From contig NZ_LR134331.1 in NCBI RefSeq assembly GCF_900636965.1, positions 2,108,001-2,172,000 of the forward strand: a stretch of 64,000 nucleotides of DNA. The letters run 5' to 3'. Positions 53,660-62,655 of this stretch are shown in pieces. The stretch's first letter is position 1. Every line of letters begins with the position of its first letter. The notes beneath the pieces were generated by a model. It was not told where the DNA came from and searched no databases. It saw only the letters and a list, made by a program, of their open reading frames with translations. This stretch comes from Lacticaseibacillus rhamnosus. Its GTDB lineage: Bacteria > Bacillota > Bacilli > Lactobacillales > Lactobacillaceae. A program made the position numbers and the translations under genes.

Positions 53660-55023
53660 GCAGCATCCTTCCTTTCATCCTGCCATTGTGGCAAAAAGTC
53701 ACGGTTGAGATAAGCCGTATCAGCTTCTCCAGCCAATACCTTGGGTGCCTGGAAAAGTGCCAGTGCAAAGTCGCGGTTGGTTTTGACCCCTTGAACGTCT
53801 AACTCTGTCAGGGCTCGGTGCATTTTAGCCAAGGCCGACTGACGCGTTTGGCCATGAACGATAATCTTGGCAATCATCGCATCATAGTACGGGCTGATTT
53901 TATCGCCTGGCGCCACGCCGGTATCGACGCGCAAACCCAGTCCGCCAGTCGGAAAGCGTAATTGTTCCAGCGTCCCGACATCGGGCATAAACTGATGATC
54001 CGGATCTTCGGCATTGAGTCGGCATTCAATGGCAACGCCGGATGGTTCCGGCGTGGTCAGTTCCACGTCTTCGCCTGCCGCAATGCGCAATTGTGCCTGA
54101 ACCAAATCCACGCCGGTCACCATTTCCGTGATCGGATGTTCAACCTGAATCCGCGTATTCATCTCCATGAAATAAAAATGATGCTGCTGATCCATTAGGA
54201 ATTCAATCGTTCCGGCATTGAGGTAATCAACGCCGTCAGCAATTGTTTCGGCTAAATGCAACAGCTTAGCCCGCTCCGGTGACGTTAACACCGGGCAGGG
54301 ACTTTCTTCGATCATTTTCTGACTGTGACGTTGCAGGCTGCAATCACGCTCGGGAAAAACGCTCACGTGTCCTTGCTGATCGCGCAACACCTGAACCTCA
54401 ACGTGCTTAGCCGGGACAATCACCTTTTCCAGGTACATCGTGGGATCACCGAATGCGGCTTGGGCTTCTGCCTGCGCCCCGGCAAATTCGGCTGTCAGGT
54501 CATCGGCAGTCGCCAATTTACGAATACCTTTACCGCCACCGCCAGCACTGGCTTTAAGCATCAGCGGATAGCCAATCGCCTGTGCAGCCGCCAATGCTGT
54601 ATCGACATCCTGAAGCGGCCGGCTGCCAGGGATCACCGGCACACCAATATCAATCATCGTTTGACGGGCAACGGCTTTATCACCCATTTGCTCAATGGCA
54701 GTCGGCTTGGGCCCGATGAAGGCTAACCCGGCATCAGTCACCAACTTGGCAAATTCGGCATTTTCGGACAAGAAACCAAAACCCGGGTGCACCGCCTCCG
54801 CACCGCTTAAAATGGCGGCACTCACGACATTGCGCATATTCAGATAAGAATCGGTTGCCCGCGGACCACCGATACAAATCGCTTCATCCGCCAGCAAGAC
54901 ATGTAGGCTGTGGCGATCGGCGTTCGAAAACACCGCCACCGAGGTGATGCCCATTTCCCGCAACGTTTGAATGATGCGGACCGCAATCTCGCCACGGTTG
55001 GCAACGAGTACTTTTTTGAACAC
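53641..55023 (-). CDS. accC: Biotin carboxylase subunit of acetyl-CoA carboxylase
   Basis: Uses ATP and bicarbonate to carboxylate biotin on AccB. The 460-residue ATP-grasp protein begins [17 protein letters not shown] and carries [12 protein letters not shown] (ATP loop), [49 protein letters not shown] and the C-terminal [10 protein letters not shown]. The start is a GTG with AAGGAAG upstream. It lies between fabZ and accD in the operon. Length and motifs are normal. Confidence 0.97.
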   Translation of the reverse strand: MFKKVLVANRGEIAVRIIQTLREMGITSVAVFSNADRHSLHVLLADEAICIGGPRATDSYLNMRNVVSAAILSGAEAVHPGFGFLSENAEFAKLVTDAGLAFIGPKPTAIEQMGDKAVARQTMIDIGVPVIPGSRPLQDVDTALAAAQAIGYPLMLKASAGGGGKGIRKLATADDLTAEFAGAQAEAQAAFGDPTMYLEKVIVPAKHVEVQVLRDQQGHVSVFPERDCSLQRHSQKMIEESPCPVLTSPERAKLLHLAETIADGVDYLNAGTIEFLMDQQHHFYFMEMNTRIQVEHPITEMVTGVDLVQAQLRIAAGEDVELTTPEPSGVAIECRLNAEDPDHQFMPDVGTLEQLRFPTGGLGLRVDTGVAPGDKISPYYDAMIAKIIVHGQTRQSALAKMHRALTELDVQGVKTNRDFALALFQAPKVLAGEADTAYLNRDFLPQWQDERKDAACSNHN

Positions 55024-55060
55024 AGTTCCACTTCCTTACACGAGTCTGAATCGGGTCGAT

Positions 55061-55501
55061 TTAGCCAATTGCAAAGACAAGTTCGGCACTGCAAGCCATA
55101 TCTTCGCCGACGTAAACCTTGCCTTTTCCTAAGCCGGCATTGTCGATCAATTTCTCTAAAGTGACTTCGATGCGCAAAACATCGCCGGGGCGTACCATGT
55201 GACGGAACTTGGCTTTCTTAATGCCGCCGAGATAAGCTGTTTTACCTTTAAAGTCCGGCATCGAAAGCAAAGCAATTGCCCCTGCTTGCGCCATCGCTTC
55301 GATCTGCAAAACGCCCGGGAAAATCGGGTTACCGGGAAAATGCCCTTGAAAAATCTGTTCATTGATAGAAACGTTCTTTTGTGCAACCACAGATTCGCCG
55401 GGTTTGAGATCCAGTACCCGGTCAATCATCAACATGGGATACCGATGTGGCAAAATCGCCTGAATTTCTTGTGCTTCAAGTGTCTTTTTGGTTTCGAGCA
55501 T
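55061..55501 (-). CDS. fabZ: 3-hydroxyacyl-ACP dehydratase FabZ
   Basis: Removes water from 3-hydroxyacyl-ACP in the elongation cycle. The 146-residue hot-dog protein starts its domain with LPHRYPMLMIDRVL and has the catalytic His54 in FQGHFPGNPIFPGV and Glu68 in LQIEAMAQAG, both as in active FabZ. It is encoded between accB and accC, the position seen in streptococcal and lactobacillal operons. It differs from the second FabZ-like protein at 61729, which lacks the histidine, so this one should supply the dehydratase activity. Confidence 0.96.
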   Translation of the reverse strand: MLETKKTLEAQEIQAILPHRYPMLMIDRVLDLKPGESVVAQKNVSINEQIFQGHFPGNPIFPGVLQIEAMAQAGAIALLSMPDFKGKTAYLGGIKKAKFRHMVRPGDVLRIEVTLEKLIDNAGLGKGKVYVGEDMACSAELVFAIG

Positions 55502-55550
55502 GAATGCTATCCTCCTAAAACGTGTTTATGGAGCCGGAATGCGACTCGGT

Positions 55551-55997
55551 TTACGCTTTGTCTTCTTGTACGATGAGCAACGGCTGGTCGTATTCAACTA
55601 AGCTTTCGTTATCGACTTTAACCGCCTTAACCGTGCCGCTAACAGTACTTTTAATCTCATTCATCATTTTCATGGATTCGATGATGCAGACAACGTCACC
55701 TTTTTTTACGTGATCGCCGACTTGAAAGTACGGATCAGCGCCTGGTTTAGGAGCCAGATAAACGATTCCGACCAGTGGCGCTTTGACCGCTGTGCCTTCA
55801 TCCGCTTGTGGCTTGTCCGGTACCGGCGTGACAGGTGTCGCTGCCGTATTTTCCGGAGCCGGGGTCACAGGTGCAGACGCGGCAGCAGGGCTTGCTTTGA
55901 CCAAATGTAGCGAGTCGTTACCAAGTGTCAGTTCCAGCTCGTGCAGCGAACTTTGCTCCAACTGTTTGATCAAAACTTCGATCATTTTGGTGTCCAT
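55551..55997 (-). CDS. accB: Biotin carboxyl carrier protein of acetyl-CoA carboxylase
   Basis: Carries biotin between AccC and AccAD. The 148-residue product has an N-terminal helical part (1-35), a Pro/Ala/Thr-rich linker (about 36-75) and a C-terminal biotinyl domain. The biotin-accepting lysine is in the ESMKMMNEI motif, and there is a DHVKKGDVVCIIE strand ahead of it. The start is the ATG at 55997, with AAGGTGG 8 bases upstream; it lies 5 bases before the fabF stop. The linker is typical of AccB. Confidence 0.95.
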   Translation of the reverse strand: MDTKMIEVLIKQLEQSSLHELELTLGNDSLHLVKASPAAASAPVTPAPENTAATPVTPVPDKPQADEGTAVKAPLVGIVYLAPKPGADPYFQVGDHVKKGDVVCIIESMKMMNEIKSTVSGTVKAVKVDNESLVEYDQPLLIVQEDKA

Positions 55998-56002
55998 GAC
56001 AC

Positions 56003-57223
56003 TCACCACCTTTTGAAGGCCAAAACGGCATTATGACCGCCAAAGCCAAAGGAGTTACTCAATGCATAATCGACTGATGTATCACGATTGTCGCGATTAA
56101 CCAGCGTGACCGGGCAATCCTCGTCTTGAGCCGCATCCACCACATTCATTGGCAACCGGCCGCTTTGTAAGGCACTTAGCGTCATGATCGCTTCGATGGC
56201 CCCAGCAGCACCTAGCAGATGTCCTGTCAGTGCCTTGGTTGAGCTAACCAACACATCGTCGCCGAAAAGATCATGGATGGCTTTACTTTCCATCGCGTCA
56301 TTGGCTTTGGTTGCTGTCCCATGGGCATTAATGTAGCCGACTTCACTTGGCTTAATGCCGGCTTCTTCAACGGCCAACTGCATCGCACGTGCCGCCTGAG
56401 AGCCACTTGGATCAGGCGCCGTCATATGATAGGCATCACTGGTAGCACCATAGCCAACCACTTCACCTAAAATCTTGGCGCCGCGTTTTTGTGCATGCTC
56501 TAGGCTTTCGAGAATCAATGCACCGCCGCCTTCGCCCAAAACGAAACCATTCCGGTCAGCCGCAAATGGCAGGCTGGCCTTGGTTGGATCGGTATTTTTG
56601 GACAATGCGGAAAGCGCAGCAAAACCGGCAATTCCGATTTCGTTAACTGAAGCTTCGGCGCCGCCTGTAATCACAACATCGGCTTTACCGGCTTGAATCC
56701 GCATCGCTGCTTCGCCAATCGCATTCGTAGCTGAAGCACATGCCGTTACGACAACATAGCTGGGACCATGCGTACCAAAGTAATGGGAAATTGTCCCTGC
56801 AACCATGTTACTGATGGCTTCCGGCACGAACAGCGGACTCACGCGATCCGGGCCTTTTACATACATCTTCGTCACTTGTTCCTGAATGGTTGTCAAACCA
56901 CCAATCCCGGAACCGAAAATAACGCCCACTCGATCTGAATCGACCGCATCTTCAGTTAGACCGGATTGTTCATATGCTTCAATGGCGCTATAGAGACCAT
57001 ATTGGGTAAACAGATCCATCCGTTTACTTAGGCGTTTGCTCATCCGTTCTTCGGGTTTGAAATCTTTGACTTCACCAGCGACTGTGATTCCGGTTTTTTC
57101 AGCATCAAACTTGGTGATTGGCTGGATGCCGACCTTGCCAGCGTCCATCGTCGCCACAGTTTCGGCGACTGAATGGCCCAGCGGATTCACAGTACCCATT
57201 CCGGTTACGACTACTCGTTGCAA
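56003..57223 (-). CDS. fabF: Beta-ketoacyl-ACP synthase II
   Basis: Elongates acyl-ACP with malonyl-ACP. The 406-residue thiolase-fold enzyme begins QRVVVTGMGTVNPLG. It has the nucleophile Cys in VVTACASATNAIG and the two histidines in NAHGTATKANDAMES and KALTGHLLGAAGA, plus the C-terminal NSFGFGGHNAVLAF. The start was set to a TTG (57223) because the GGAGG at 57231 is 7 bases away and gives the usual FabF beginning; an ATG at 57229 sits nearly on top of the site. It is the only elongating KAS in the operon. Confidence 0.96.
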   Translation of the reverse strand: MQRVVVTGMGTVNPLGHSVAETVATMDAGKVGIQPITKFDAEKTGITVAGEVKDFKPEERMSKRLSKRMDLFTQYGLYSAIEAYEQSGLTEDAVDSDRVGVIFGSGIGGLTTIQEQVTKMYVKGPDRVSPLFVPEAISNMVAGTISHYFGTHGPSYVVVTACASATNAIGEAAMRIQAGKADVVITGGAEASVNEIGIAGFAALSALSKNTDPTKASLPFAADRNGFVLGEGGGALILESLEHAQKRGAKILGEVVGYGATSDAYHMTAPDPSGSQAARAMQLAVEEAGIKPSEVGYINAHGTATKANDAMESKAIHDLFGDDVLVSSTKALTGHLLGAAGAIEAIMTLSALQSGRLPMNVVDAAQDEDCPVTLVNRDNRDTSVDYALSNSFGFGGHNAVLAFKRW

Positions 57224-57245
57224 TGTCATTCCTCCGTTCATGTAC

Positions 57246-57974
57246 TTAACCTAATCCGCCGGCGACAGTCACTGTCTGACCGGTTATGTAGGCATTTTCG
57301 ACCAGAAAACGGGCCGTGTGGGCAATTTCTTCAGGTTGTCCGAACCGCTTCAACGGAATCTCCGCTAGAATCTGGTCCTGACTGGATTGGCTCAAAGCGG
57401 CGGTCATATCGGTGGCGATCATCCCTGGGGCAATGGCATTAACGCGCACGCCACGCATAGCCCCTTCACGAGCCAGCGTCTTAGTTAGCCCGATGATGCC
57501 TGCTTTACTTGCCGCATAATTGGCTTGGCCGATATTACCGGTCAAACCGACCACACTGGCCAGATTGATGATGACGCCAGCGCGCGCCTTTAGCATTTTC
57601 TTGAAGGCCGGTTGGGTAACATAAAAGGTTCCATCCAAGTTAACCTGAACGACCTTGGCAAAAGAATCGGGTTTCATGCGCATCGCCAACATATCGTCGG
57701 TAATGCCGGCATTATTAACCAACACATCCACGCTGCCAAACTGGTCCAAGGCAGCGGCGACCAATTGATCACCGGTTGTGGGATCATCCACACTGCCCAG
57801 CACGGTCACAACACCGTGGCCATAGTCTTCTAATTCTTTGATCAAAGTTTCCGGAAATTCATGCCGCGCATTCAAGACCAAGTTGGCCCCTGCTTGAGCA
57901 AAATTTCTGGCAATCGCTTCACCGATACCTCGTGAGGCACCGGTGATGATCGCGGTTTTATCAGTTAGTTTCAA
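57246..57974 (-). CDS. fabG: 3-oxoacyl-ACP reductase
   Basis: NADPH-dependent reduction of 3-ketoacyl-ACP. The 242-residue short-chain dehydrogenase has the cofactor motif TGASRGIGEAIA, LVNNAGIT, the catalytic Ser in INLASVVG, and Tyr-x3-Lys in YAASKAGIIG. It ends with YITGQTVTVAGGLG, the family's usual end. The start is a TTG that shares bases with the fabD stop, so the two are coupled. The Asn and catalytic triad are intact. Confidence 0.96.
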   Translation of the reverse strand: MKLTDKTAIITGASRGIGEAIARNFAQAGANLVLNARHEFPETLIKELEDYGHGVVTVLGSVDDPTTGDQLVAAALDQFGSVDVLVNNAGITDDMLAMRMKPDSFAKVVQVNLDGTFYVTQPAFKKMLKARAGVIINLASVVGLTGNIGQANYAASKAGIIGLTKTLAREGAMRGVRVNAIAPGMIATDMTAALSQSSQDQILAEIPLKRFGQPEEIAHTARFLVENAYITGQTVTVAGGLG

Positions 57975-58894
57975 TCTGCCTTCACTCCGTTATTCAAATC
58001 GGCTACCTCATTGAGACTTGCTGCATCACGAATCAGGTAGGTTGTCATCTTGCGGTCAATGCGTTTAATCATTTTACTAAGCACCGGTTTCGGACCTAAT
58101 TCAACAATCGTATCAACGCCTTGTGCTTTCAGTTGTGCGATCACGGTAGCAAACTTCGTCGGTTCGGCTACTTGCGCCGCTAATACCGGTCGGATGTTGC
58201 TAGCCGAAAATGGCTTAAGTGCCGTCGTACTAATGACCGGAATCACTGGTTCAAAGACATGAGCCGCTGCCAGTGCTGCTTGTAATGGTGGTTGTGCACT
58301 TGCCATTAACGGACTATGAAAGCCCCCGGCAACTTGCAAAGGAATGGCGCGGACACCTTGGTCTGTCAGCCACTTTTCAACCGTTGCCAAGTCATCATGT
58401 GTCCCTGCCAAAACCGTTTGCTTCGGACCATTGTAATTAGCTGGCCAAACATGTTCTGCCTGCTGACAAGCTGTTTTGATGATGGACTCATCGCCGCTCA
58501 TCACCGCCAGCATGCCGCCTGGTTGTTCTTGACACGCGTCGGCCATCGCTTTACCACGGGCTGCAACGAGCTCAAGTCCTGATTCTAAGCTCAACCCGCC
58601 ACCTGCGATTAATGCGCTATATTCGCCCAGACTCAAGCCGGCTAAAGCAGCTTCCGGCGGCAACTCTGCTGAGGCAACCTCATGCATGGCCACACTATAA
58701 GCAACTAAGGCCGGCTGTAGGTAATCCGGATGGGCCGCAAAATCACCGTTAGCCAAAAACTCTGGCAAGTCAAAGTCCAAAACGGCATCGGCACGATCAA
58801 TAATCTCTTTGAATATCAAAGTATTCTGGTAAAAATCAATCCCCATTCCGGGGACCTCGGCACCTTGGCCGTTAAACACATAAGCAAATTGCAA
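57971..58894 (-). CDS. fabD: Malonyl-CoA:ACP transacylase
   Basis: Loads malonate onto ACP. The 307-residue product starts FAYVFNGQGAEVPGMG and has the nucleophile Ser in AGLSLGEYSALIAGG, the family QxxxV/Arg-type region, and the catalytic His in VAGGFHSPLM. The beginning FNGQGAE resembles the usual FPGQGAQ with a substitution. A TTG start follows GGAGG. It lies 29 bases after fabK and overlaps fabG by 4 bases. A complete enzyme is expected. Confidence 0.95.
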   Translation of the reverse strand: MQFAYVFNGQGAEVPGMGIDFYQNTLIFKEIIDRADAVLDFDLPEFLANGDFAAHPDYLQPALVAYSVAMHEVASAELPPEAALAGLSLGEYSALIAGGGLSLESGLELVAARGKAMADACQEQPGGMLAVMSGDESIIKTACQQAEHVWPANYNGPKQTVLAGTHDDLATVEKWLTDQGVRAIPLQVAGGFHSPLMASAQPPLQAALAAAHVFEPVIPVISTTALKPFSASNIRPVLAAQVAEPTKFATVIAQLKAQGVDTIVELGPKPVLSKMIKRIDRKMTTYLIRDAASLNEVADLNNGVKAD

Positions 58895-58923
58895 AAAGTG
58901 GTACCTCCTTGCCTGCGTTTGGG

Positions 58924-59904
58924 TTACGCTTGCACGTCAACCTGACTAGTGAGCAAAGCCGCCATTTTCGAGCCGGCGACAATTTCTTTTGCCTGCTGCA
59001 TGACTTCTTCAACAATATCCTTGCTGCTTTCTTCGCGTTTCACTAATCCGGCAATTTCGCCTGCCATAAAGGATCCATGGTCGCGATCGCCTTCTAGAAC
59101 GGCTTTACGCAAACTACCATTACCTAATTCTTCCACCGCTGTAAAATCAGTGGTGCCAGAAAGCGCAATTTCTTTTTCCAGTTTGAGATAATTGCGGCTC
59201 ATCGGGTTCTTCAAGACGCGGGCTGCATGACCGACATACATACCGGTAACAAGGGTATCAACGTCTTTTGCTTTAATCACAGCGTCTTTGTAGTTTTGAT
59301 GAATGCGGCTTGAGGTTGAGGTTAAAAAGCGGGTCCCCATTTGGACACCAACTGCACCTAAACTAAGCGCAGCCGCAACACCGCGACCATCGCCAATACC
59401 GCCAGCTGCAACGACCGGAATATCAACGGCATCAACCACTTGCGGCACTAGGGCCATCGTGGTGATACTACCGATATGACCACCGGATTCCATGCCTTCA
59501 GCGATCACACCATCAACGCCGTCACGAGCCATGCGCTTAGCCATCGCAACTGACGGCACAACCGGCATGACCACGGTGCCGTTTTGCTGGAGCCGTTCCA
59601 GATAGCGGCTAGGATCGCCGGCGCCGGTTGTTACCAAGGCAACTTTGGCATCGACAATCACATCAATGACCTGTTCGACAAACGGTGATAGTAACATCAC
59701 GTTGACACCGAATGCCTTGTCGGTCATTGATTTTGCAACTTCGATCTGTTCCTTAACCCATGAAGCAGGTGCATGACCGGAGCCAATGATACCAAGACCG
59801 CCAGCTTCAGAAACCGACGCAGCTAATTTGCCGTCAGCGACCCACGCCATGCCGCCTTGAAAAAGCGGATATTTAACGCCTAAACGTTCCATTAATGGAC
59901 TCAT
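58924..59904 (-). CDS. fabK: Enoyl-ACP reductase II
   Basis: FMN-dependent enoyl-ACP reductase, the triclosan-insensitive alternative to FabI. The 326-residue TIM barrel begins MERLGVKYPLFQGGMAWV and includes GGLGIIGSGHA, AEGMESGGHIGSIT and PVVAAGGIGDGRGVAAALSLGA, the FMN phosphate-binding pattern. The start is the ATG at 59904, with GAGGAG 7 bases upstream; the longer frame to 60060 runs through acpP. No FabI gene is present in the operon. It lies 22 bases after acpP. Confidence 0.96.
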   Translation of the reverse strand: MSPLMERLGVKYPLFQGGMAWVADGKLAASVSEAGGLGIIGSGHAPASWVKEQIEVAKSMTDKAFGVNVMLLSPFVEQVIDVIVDAKVALVTTGAGDPSRYLERLQQNGTVVMPVVPSVAMAKRMARDGVDGVIAEGMESGGHIGSITTMALVPQVVDAVDIPVVAAGGIGDGRGVAAALSLGAVGVQMGTRFLTSTSSRIHQNYKDAVIKAKDVDTLVTGMYVGHAARVLKNPMSRNYLKLEKEIALSGTTDFTAVEELGNGSLRKAVLEGDRDHGSFMAGEIAGLVKREESSKDIVEEVMQQAKEIVAGSKMAALLTSQVDVQA

Positions 59905-59926
59905 TGGCCCACTCCTCTCCAGTGTC

Positions 59927-60166
59927 TTAAGCTTCAGCCTTTTCAGTGATAAACGTAACCAGATCTGAAACCGTTTCAATGCTTTCGTCAGTATCGATCT
60001 TAACGTCGAATTCGTCTTCGATTTCGTTGATGATTTCGAAAATATCCAAGCTATCTGCATCCAGATCGTTCTTGAAGTTCGTCGTCAAGGTTACTTCTTC
60101 CGGCTTCTTGTCCAATTGGTCAGCAATAATACTTTGTACCTTAGGCAATACTTCTTCGTTAGTCAT
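59927..60166 (-). CDS. acpP: Acyl carrier protein
   Basis: The 79-residue acidic helical protein carries growing acyl chains on 4'-phosphopantetheine attached to Ser39 in the DADSLD motif. Helices I to IV are evident, and the usual IEDEFDVKI segment follows the attachment site. An AAAGGAGAACATATAAAC site precedes the ATG. It lies between fabH and fabK, in the same place as in streptococcal fab clusters. The identity is certain. Confidence 0.97.
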   Translation of the reverse strand: MTNEEVLPKVQSIIADQLDKKPEEVTLTTNFKNDLDADSLDIFEIINEIEDEFDVKIDTDESIETVSDLVTFITEKAEA

Positions 60167-60233
60167 GTTTATATGTTCTCCTTTGAGTGTTAAGTTTTGA
60201 CCGTTTCATTGGTCTGTCAATTGTAACCGTTAG

Positions 60234-61193
60234 TTAGTAAGTCATGATAAGTGAGCCAACAGACAAGCCGCCGCCAAAACCGCTAAGCACTATTTTCTGG
60301 CCGCGTTTTAACTGACCGCTTTCTGCCAACTGTGCCAACAGAATCGGGACGCTGGCTGCGCTGGTGTTACCATACTCATCAATATTGATCGGAAATTTTG
60401 CTTCCGCGACTTTCAACTTTTTATTCACTGATTGAACAATGCGCGCATTCGCTTGATGAAGCAAAAACCAGTCAATGTCATCTGTTGTCAGATTAGCTTG
60501 TTCCAAAGCCCGATTGATCGAGCGAGGTACTTCGCTAATGGCAAACTGGTAAACCGCGCGCCCATTCATTTTGAAATATGGCGACGGTTGCGCTTGTGCA
60601 TCGGCAAAGGGGCTTTGATTTGCTTGCTCCCCAGCCAACAACACCATCTCGGTATCACCGAAACTCTTTAAATCAACTGCTTGAACCGGGGCGCCTTGAT
60701 CACTAACCAAAACGCCGCCAGCTCCATCAGCGAACAAAACTGCTGTGCGCCGATCATGCCAATCAACTAACCGGGAAAGGACTTCACTCCCGATCACCAG
60801 TCCTTGATGAACGGTGGGACTGGTCATCAGCCGATCAGCGACATGCAGCGCATATTCAAAACCGGCGCAAGCAACATTGAGATTAAACGCAAATGCGTGA
60901 TTCGCATTTAAAGCTGCTTGCAGGCGATTAGCCTCGGCCGGGGTGGCGTAGTCCGGGCTCATGGTCGCCACGATGATGAAATCGAGCTGATCGGCGGTGA
61001 CCGTCGATTTTTCTAACAATTGTTGGGCGACATCATAGGCTAAATCAAAGTTACGCTGGTCAGTGACCACATGCCGGGTTTGAATCCCCGTGCGTTCTCT
61101 GATCCATTCATCCGATGTGTCCATAAATTCTCGTAACTGCTCGTTTTCAATGCGCGTGGCTGGCACCGAGTAAGCACTGGCCAGAATCTCCAA
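60234..61193 (-). CDS. fabH: Beta-ketoacyl-ACP synthase III
   Basis: Starts fatty acid synthesis by condensing acetyl-CoA with malonyl-ACP. The 319-residue protein contains DTSDEWIRERTGIQTRHV, the nucleophile Cys in NLNVACAGFEYAL, His in WFLLHQANARI and Asn in EYGNTSAASVP, which make up the full Cys-His-Asn triad. It ends with VLSGFGGGLSVGSLIM. The start is a TTG 15 bases after the fabT stop, preceded by AGAAGG. This is consistent with an active starter enzyme. Confidence 0.96.
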   Translation of the reverse strand: MEILASAYSVPATRIENEQLREFMDTSDEWIRERTGIQTRHVVTDQRNFDLAYDVAQQLLEKSTVTADQLDFIIVATMSPDYATPAEANRLQAALNANHAFAFNLNVACAGFEYALHVADRLMTSPTVHQGLVIGSEVLSRLVDWHDRRTAVLFADGAGGVLVSDQGAPVQAVDLKSFGDTEMVLLAGEQANQSPFADAQAQPSPYFKMNGRAVYQFAISEVPRSINRALEQANLTTDDIDWFLLHQANARIVQSVNKKLKVAEAKFPINIDEYGNTSAASVPILLAQLAESGQLKRGQKIVLSGFGGGLSVGSLIMTY

Positions 61194-61208
61194 GACGGGG
61201 CCTTCTTT

Positions 61209-61658
61209 CTAATGACGATATTCGTCAATAAATTCATTGAGATTATCTAGCGCGCGTTCGATTAGCTCGATTTGCGGTTCGGTAAATCCCTTAACAAAAC
61301 TGGCAACCATTTTTTGGTGAAAAGCAAGATGCGCCCGATACATGAGTCGTCCCTTGCGGCTGAGTCGCAGGTTCACAACCCGTTTATCCGACTCTAGATG
61401 CAACCGTTCAACATAGCCTTTGCGCGCCAGATTGTTAATGGCGAAGCTTAAAGTGCCTTGGGTCACATGCAGCTTCTTGGCAACATCACTAGAGCTAGGG
61501 GTCGCATGAATACCAATCGCATCAATGGTATGCATTTCTTTAATGCCTAAATCCCGGAACTGACTTTTACGTAGTTCCTCTTCTTCCATTCGTAAAATAT
61601 CCGAATAAACGCGAATGAGCTTATCGTTTATCCGCTTGACGCTTGGCTTTTGGGACAT
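61209..61658 (-). CDS. fabT: MarR-family fatty acid regulator FabT
   Basis: FabT represses fatty acid genes when bound to long acyl-ACP. The 149-residue winged-helix protein has the pattern LGIKEMHTIDAIG, then the recognition region PSSSDVAKKLHVTQGTLSFAINNLARKGYVERL and the wing DKRVVNLRLSRKG. The start is the ATG at 61658, with GGAGG 7 bases upstream. A palindromic site and its own promoter lie just before it, within the operon. A further FabT-like box covers the promoter in front of the first gene. Autoregulation is therefore likely. Confidence 0.93.
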   Translation of the reverse strand: MSQKPSVKRINDKLIRVYSDILRMEEEELRKSQFRDLGIKEMHTIDAIGIHATPSSSDVAKKLHVTQGTLSFAINNLARKGYVERLHLESDKRVVNLRLSRKGRLMYRAHLAFHQKMVASFVKGFTEPQIELIERALDNLNEFIDEYRH

Positions 61659-61684
61659 TGGTGTGCCTCCGTGTACAACTGATT

Positions 61685-61701
61685 TGATACTCAAAGTATC
61701 A
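61685..61701. promoter_or_regulatory. Probable FabT operator on the internal fabT promoter
   Basis: TGATACT-CAA-AGTATCA, a perfect 7+7 palindrome. It covers the -10 box (GATACT, 61695-61700 on the minus strand) of a promoter whose -35 TTGACA is at 61718-61723, 17 bases away. Confidence 0.75.
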
Positions 61702-61723
61702 GTTGAAAAAAAAAGCCTGTCAA
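61695..61723 (-). promoter_or_regulatory. Internal promoter upstream of fabT
   Basis: TTGACA and GATACT separated by 17 bases on the minus strand, with nine T residues in the spacer. The -35 box lies just past the stop of the preceding FabZ-like gene. It would let fabT and the downstream genes be transcribed without the first gene. Confidence 0.7.
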
Positions 61724-61728
61724 GTGGA

Positions 61729-62166
61729 CTAAGCATTTGCTTCTACCACAAAATGCAATTCTGCGTGGCAGACAAGCTCTTCACCGATACTGGCGGTCGT
61801 TGTGACCACCCCCATATTCGCCCGAACCTTACCCATCTTGACTGCCAGTGTCAGCACACTGCCAGTTGGAACGGGTTTAAGGAATTCTGTTTTGCCGATA
61901 CTTGCCAGATAAGCAGTTTTGCCGGCAAACTTCGGTGACTTCAGAATCAAAATCGATGCTGCCTGCGCTAGCGTTTCAATAATCAGCGTTGGCGGCATGG
62001 TTAACTCACCGGGTAGATACGCAACCAGATGATCTTCTGCCACGCTCACGTATTTCTCTGCGACAATCGATTCATCCGGTACTAATTCGGTCACCCGATC
62101 AATGTAAAAGAGCGGGTAACGATTTGGGATTAGCGTTTGGATGGTTGAGGTATCCAAAGTTGTCAT
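61729..62166 (-). CDS. FabZ-like hot-dog protein lacking the catalytic histidine
   Basis: The 145-residue product aligns along its whole length with the FabZ at 55061: IPNRYPLFYIDRVTELVPDE against LPHRYPMLMIDRVL. At the active site the usual GHFPG is AYLPG, so the catalytic histidine is replaced by Tyr50, while the partner Glu64 (LIIETLAQAA) remains. It also has Asn in place of His in the HRYP motif. It is the first gene of the operon, where streptococci have fabM and enterococci have an isomerising FabN. Dehydratase activity is doubtful. It may be an acyl-ACP binding or isomerase-like protein, or a structural partner of the active FabZ. This is inference. Confidence 0.85.
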   Translation of the reverse strand: MTTLDTSTIQTLIPNRYPLFYIDRVTELVPDESIVAEKYVSVAEDHLVAYLPGELTMPPTLIIETLAQAASILILKSPKFAGKTAYLASIGKTEFLKPVPTGSVLTLAVKMGKVRANMGVVTTTASIGEELVCHAELHFVVEANA

Positions 62167-62304
62167 AGCCTCGCCTCCTCTTTAACCGCGGCCTCAGATG
62201 GTGACAGTCGCGAAAATGTCTAAAAGCAGTTGTGCGATATTTTCGCGTTGAACCGTCATCACTGGTTGCCGGTTTTTGTCCAACCAGATTAATTGGATGT
62301 TCAA

Positions 62305-62333
62305 AGCATATGCAGAACTGTTTTGATTGTCAA
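62305..62333 (-). promoter_or_regulatory. Main promoter of the fatty acid operon
   Basis: On the minus strand TTGACA (62328-62333) and TATGCT (62305-62310) are 17 bases apart, about 140 bases upstream of the first gene. Confidence 0.75.
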
Positions 62334-62335
62334 AC
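62320..62335. promoter_or_regulatory. FabT box over the -35 of the fatty acid operon promoter
   Basis: GTTTTGATTGTCAAAC contains TTTGA-TTG-TCAAA, the classic FabT-box palindrome known from streptococci. It overlaps the -35 hexamer, so bound FabT would block RNA polymerase. Confidence 0.8.
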
Positions 62336-62655
62336 CTTTTTCGTCATTATTCATTTGTGAGAATATTGATATTCCTGAATGAATGCGGTCTCAGATAATA
62401 TTGTTAAGGGATTTAAGGGTTGCCATAAACTGATAAAATATGCAGAAAATTTATTTATTAAATTTTATCTGCGAACGATCGATTGACGAGCCACCCACAA
62501 CTAATTTGGTGAATGACAGTTGGCTGATCATGACGGCAAATCGGTTTCAACTTGAAGATGATAATATCTGGTGCTGTGTTGTTGGAACGATGGTAGTCGT
62601 TTGGAAAACACTACCTGATACGTGGATTTCTAACTGCGCCGTTTTTGCTCACTTT
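62336..62655. other. AT-rich region upstream of the fatty acid operon
   Basis: No supported gene. A 73-codon plus-strand frame at 62440-62661 has no good ribosome binding site and ends in a repeat element; it looks like decayed or chance sequence. Any additional activator site could lie here. Confidence 0.4.
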
